Source of the DNA: a bacterium UBP1_UBA4783
Lineage (GTDB): Bacteria > Krumholzibacteriota > Krumholzibacteriia > Krumholzibacteriales > Krumholzibacteriaceae
Assembly: GCA_002403075.1 (NCBI GenBank)
Contig: DHHB01000007.1
Span: forward strand, 12,076 to 76,075
DNA length: 64,000 nucleotides
Reading direction: 5' to 3'
Shown here piece by piece: positions 63,247 through 64,000 of this stretch. Every line of letters begins with the position of its first letter. The first letter of the stretch is position 1. A program made the position numbers and the translations under genes. The notes beneath the pieces were generated by a model that was not told the DNA's origin, made no database searches, and was given only the letters and a program-made list of their open reading frames with translations.

Positions 63247-64000
63247 GTGAAAGCAAAAGCTTTACTGGCGGTTCTCGGAATCCTCGTTCTGGCCGGCTCG
63301 GCCTGGGCATGCGAGTACACGTCCTTCATGGCGAACGCCGACTGTTACGGCTGGACGGCGTCCGGAACCAACATCGTCTGCGGCAGCCGCGACACCCTCG
63401 CGTATGTCGTGAATCTGAAGCAGGGCGGCGAGATCATCGCGACCTTCTCGGCGAGCTTCGTCGTGTGGGCGACCGATCCCGTGTGGAGCTTCGACGTTCC
63501 GTGGGGCATGGACCTTTGCGGCGATTACGTGGCCGAGGGTCATTTCTACTATATCAGCCCCGACGACGTCACGGACTACCGCGATTTCATGGTGCCCTTC
63601 ACCTGCGACTGCGAAGAGGGCGGCTGCCATTATACGCCGGGCTACTGGAAGAACCACGCCGAGGCGTGGCCGCTGACGAGCCTCACCATGGGCTGCGTCA
63701 CGTACAGCCAGGCGCAGCTTCTCGCGATCCTGAACACGCCGGTCGGCGGTGACGCGACGATCATCCTCGCGTACCACCTCATCGCGGCGAAGCTCAACGT
63801 CGCGAACGGCGCGGACGAACCGGCCAACGACGCGATCGCCCACGGCGATCAGCTGCTGTGCATGTACCCGCTGTTCAGCAATCCGAGAGGTCCGGCTCGC
63901 ACGGAGATACTCGGCGTGAAGGACGAGCTCTGCGCCTTCAACGAGTACATCGTGCCCGGCTGCGGGGATTACAATCCGCCGACGGGCGAGATGTCGACGG
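63247..64000 (+). CDS. secreted Cys-rich GYWKNH-motif protein, 3' end beyond window
   Basis: The first 251 residues are visible. Signal peptide VKAKALLAVLGILVLAGSAWA, then a beta-rich region with TSFMANADCYGWTASGTNIVC. It continues to the motif TPGYWKNHAEAWP within a cysteine cluster (CDCEEGGCHY). TPGYWKNH-type modules occur in many exported bacterial proteins of unknown function. The following helical part (YHLIAAKLNVANGADEP..AIAHGDQLL) is typical of that module. The start is GTG at 63247 behind AAAGGAGCACCGATA. No stop before the window edge, so the C-terminal sorting signal, if any, is not seen. Confidence 0.8.
   Translation, partial: MKAKALLAVLGILVLAGSAWACEYTSFMANADCYGWTASGTNIVCGSRDTLAYVVNLKQGGEIIATFSASFVVWATDPVWSFDVPWGMDLCGDYVAEGHFYYISPDDVTDYRDFMVPFTCDCEEGGCHYTPGYWKNHAEAWPLTSLTMGCVTYSQAQLLAILNTPVGGDATIILAYHLIAAKLNVANGADEPANDAIAHGDQLLCMYPLFSNPRGPARTEILGVKDELCAFNEYIVPGCGDYNPPTGEMST

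Overview
The window is about 65-70% GC and densely packed with genes. It looks like a chromosomal contig from an uncultured FCB-group bacterium of the Krumholzibacteriota / Eisenbacteria / Latescibacteria kind. The main reason is five secreted proteins that end in the PNPF-type 'FlgD-like' C-terminal tail (..NPFNPST.., ..ASGVYF..) typical of that superphylum. A CBM9/DUF5916 barrel protein, a gingipain-type C25 protease, giant subtilisin/beta-helix proteins and many small lipoproteins fit the same picture. Phylum placement is inference; there is no rRNA, and no tRNA, CRISPR array or insertion sequence was seen.

Layout. (1) 1-5.3 kb, minus strand: secreted S9 peptidase, NodU/CmcH-type carbamoyltransferase, SxtJ-like membrane protein, and the start of an NDP-forming acyl-CoA synthetase. 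(2) 5.5-13.7 kb, housekeeping: macrodomain protein; a PurF homologue lacking the glutaminase cysteine, followed by a peptide deformylase; a GT-C-like membrane protein, an RluA-type pseudouridine synthase and an M29-like aminopeptidase; LemA and HtpX. (3) 14-21.5 kb: an Ig-type lipoprotein behind a sigma-54-like promoter, AsmA protein, radical SAM protein, an internally duplicated Cys-rich lipoprotein, and an orphan histidine-ammonia-lyase-like enzyme. (4) 21.5-37.3 kb, surface/secretome island: three PNPF-tailed exported proteins (one unknown, one S8 and one C25 protease), two paralogous beta-helix lipoproteins, a Ca-loop protein, a DUF5916 barrel and a GT4 glycosyltransferase. (5) 37.4-39.1 kb: two 84% identical 186-aa secreted proteins in tandem, each with its own conserved leader and terminator. 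(6) 39.4-47.8 kb: a compact exosortase system (PEP-CTERM substrate, exosortase, EpsI-like protein, membrane protein, TPR lipoprotein, PrsK histidine kinase, PrsR sigma-54 activator). (7) 47.8-52.5 kb: DNRLRE lipoprotein, putative glycoside-hydrolase-like lipoprotein, FHA protein, POT transporter, small lipoprotein. (8) 52.6-63 kb: two enormous paralogous subtilisin / beta-helix / CARDB / FG-GAP / PNPF-tail proteins. (9) The 3' edge holds the start of a secreted GYWKNH-motif protein.

How it works together. The window carries substrates of two different C-terminal sorting routes: an exosortase (PEP-CTERM) and a T9SS-like PNPF-tail route whose secretion machinery is not here. PrsK/PrsR is expected to drive sigma-54 promoters, and three good -24/-12 elements are visible. 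One lies in front of the PEP-CTERM gene with a 12-bp direct repeat upstream that could be the activator site; the others precede an Ig lipoprotein and the FHA protein. Several strong sigma-70 promoters with exact 17-bp spacers are also recorded and helped choose start codons.
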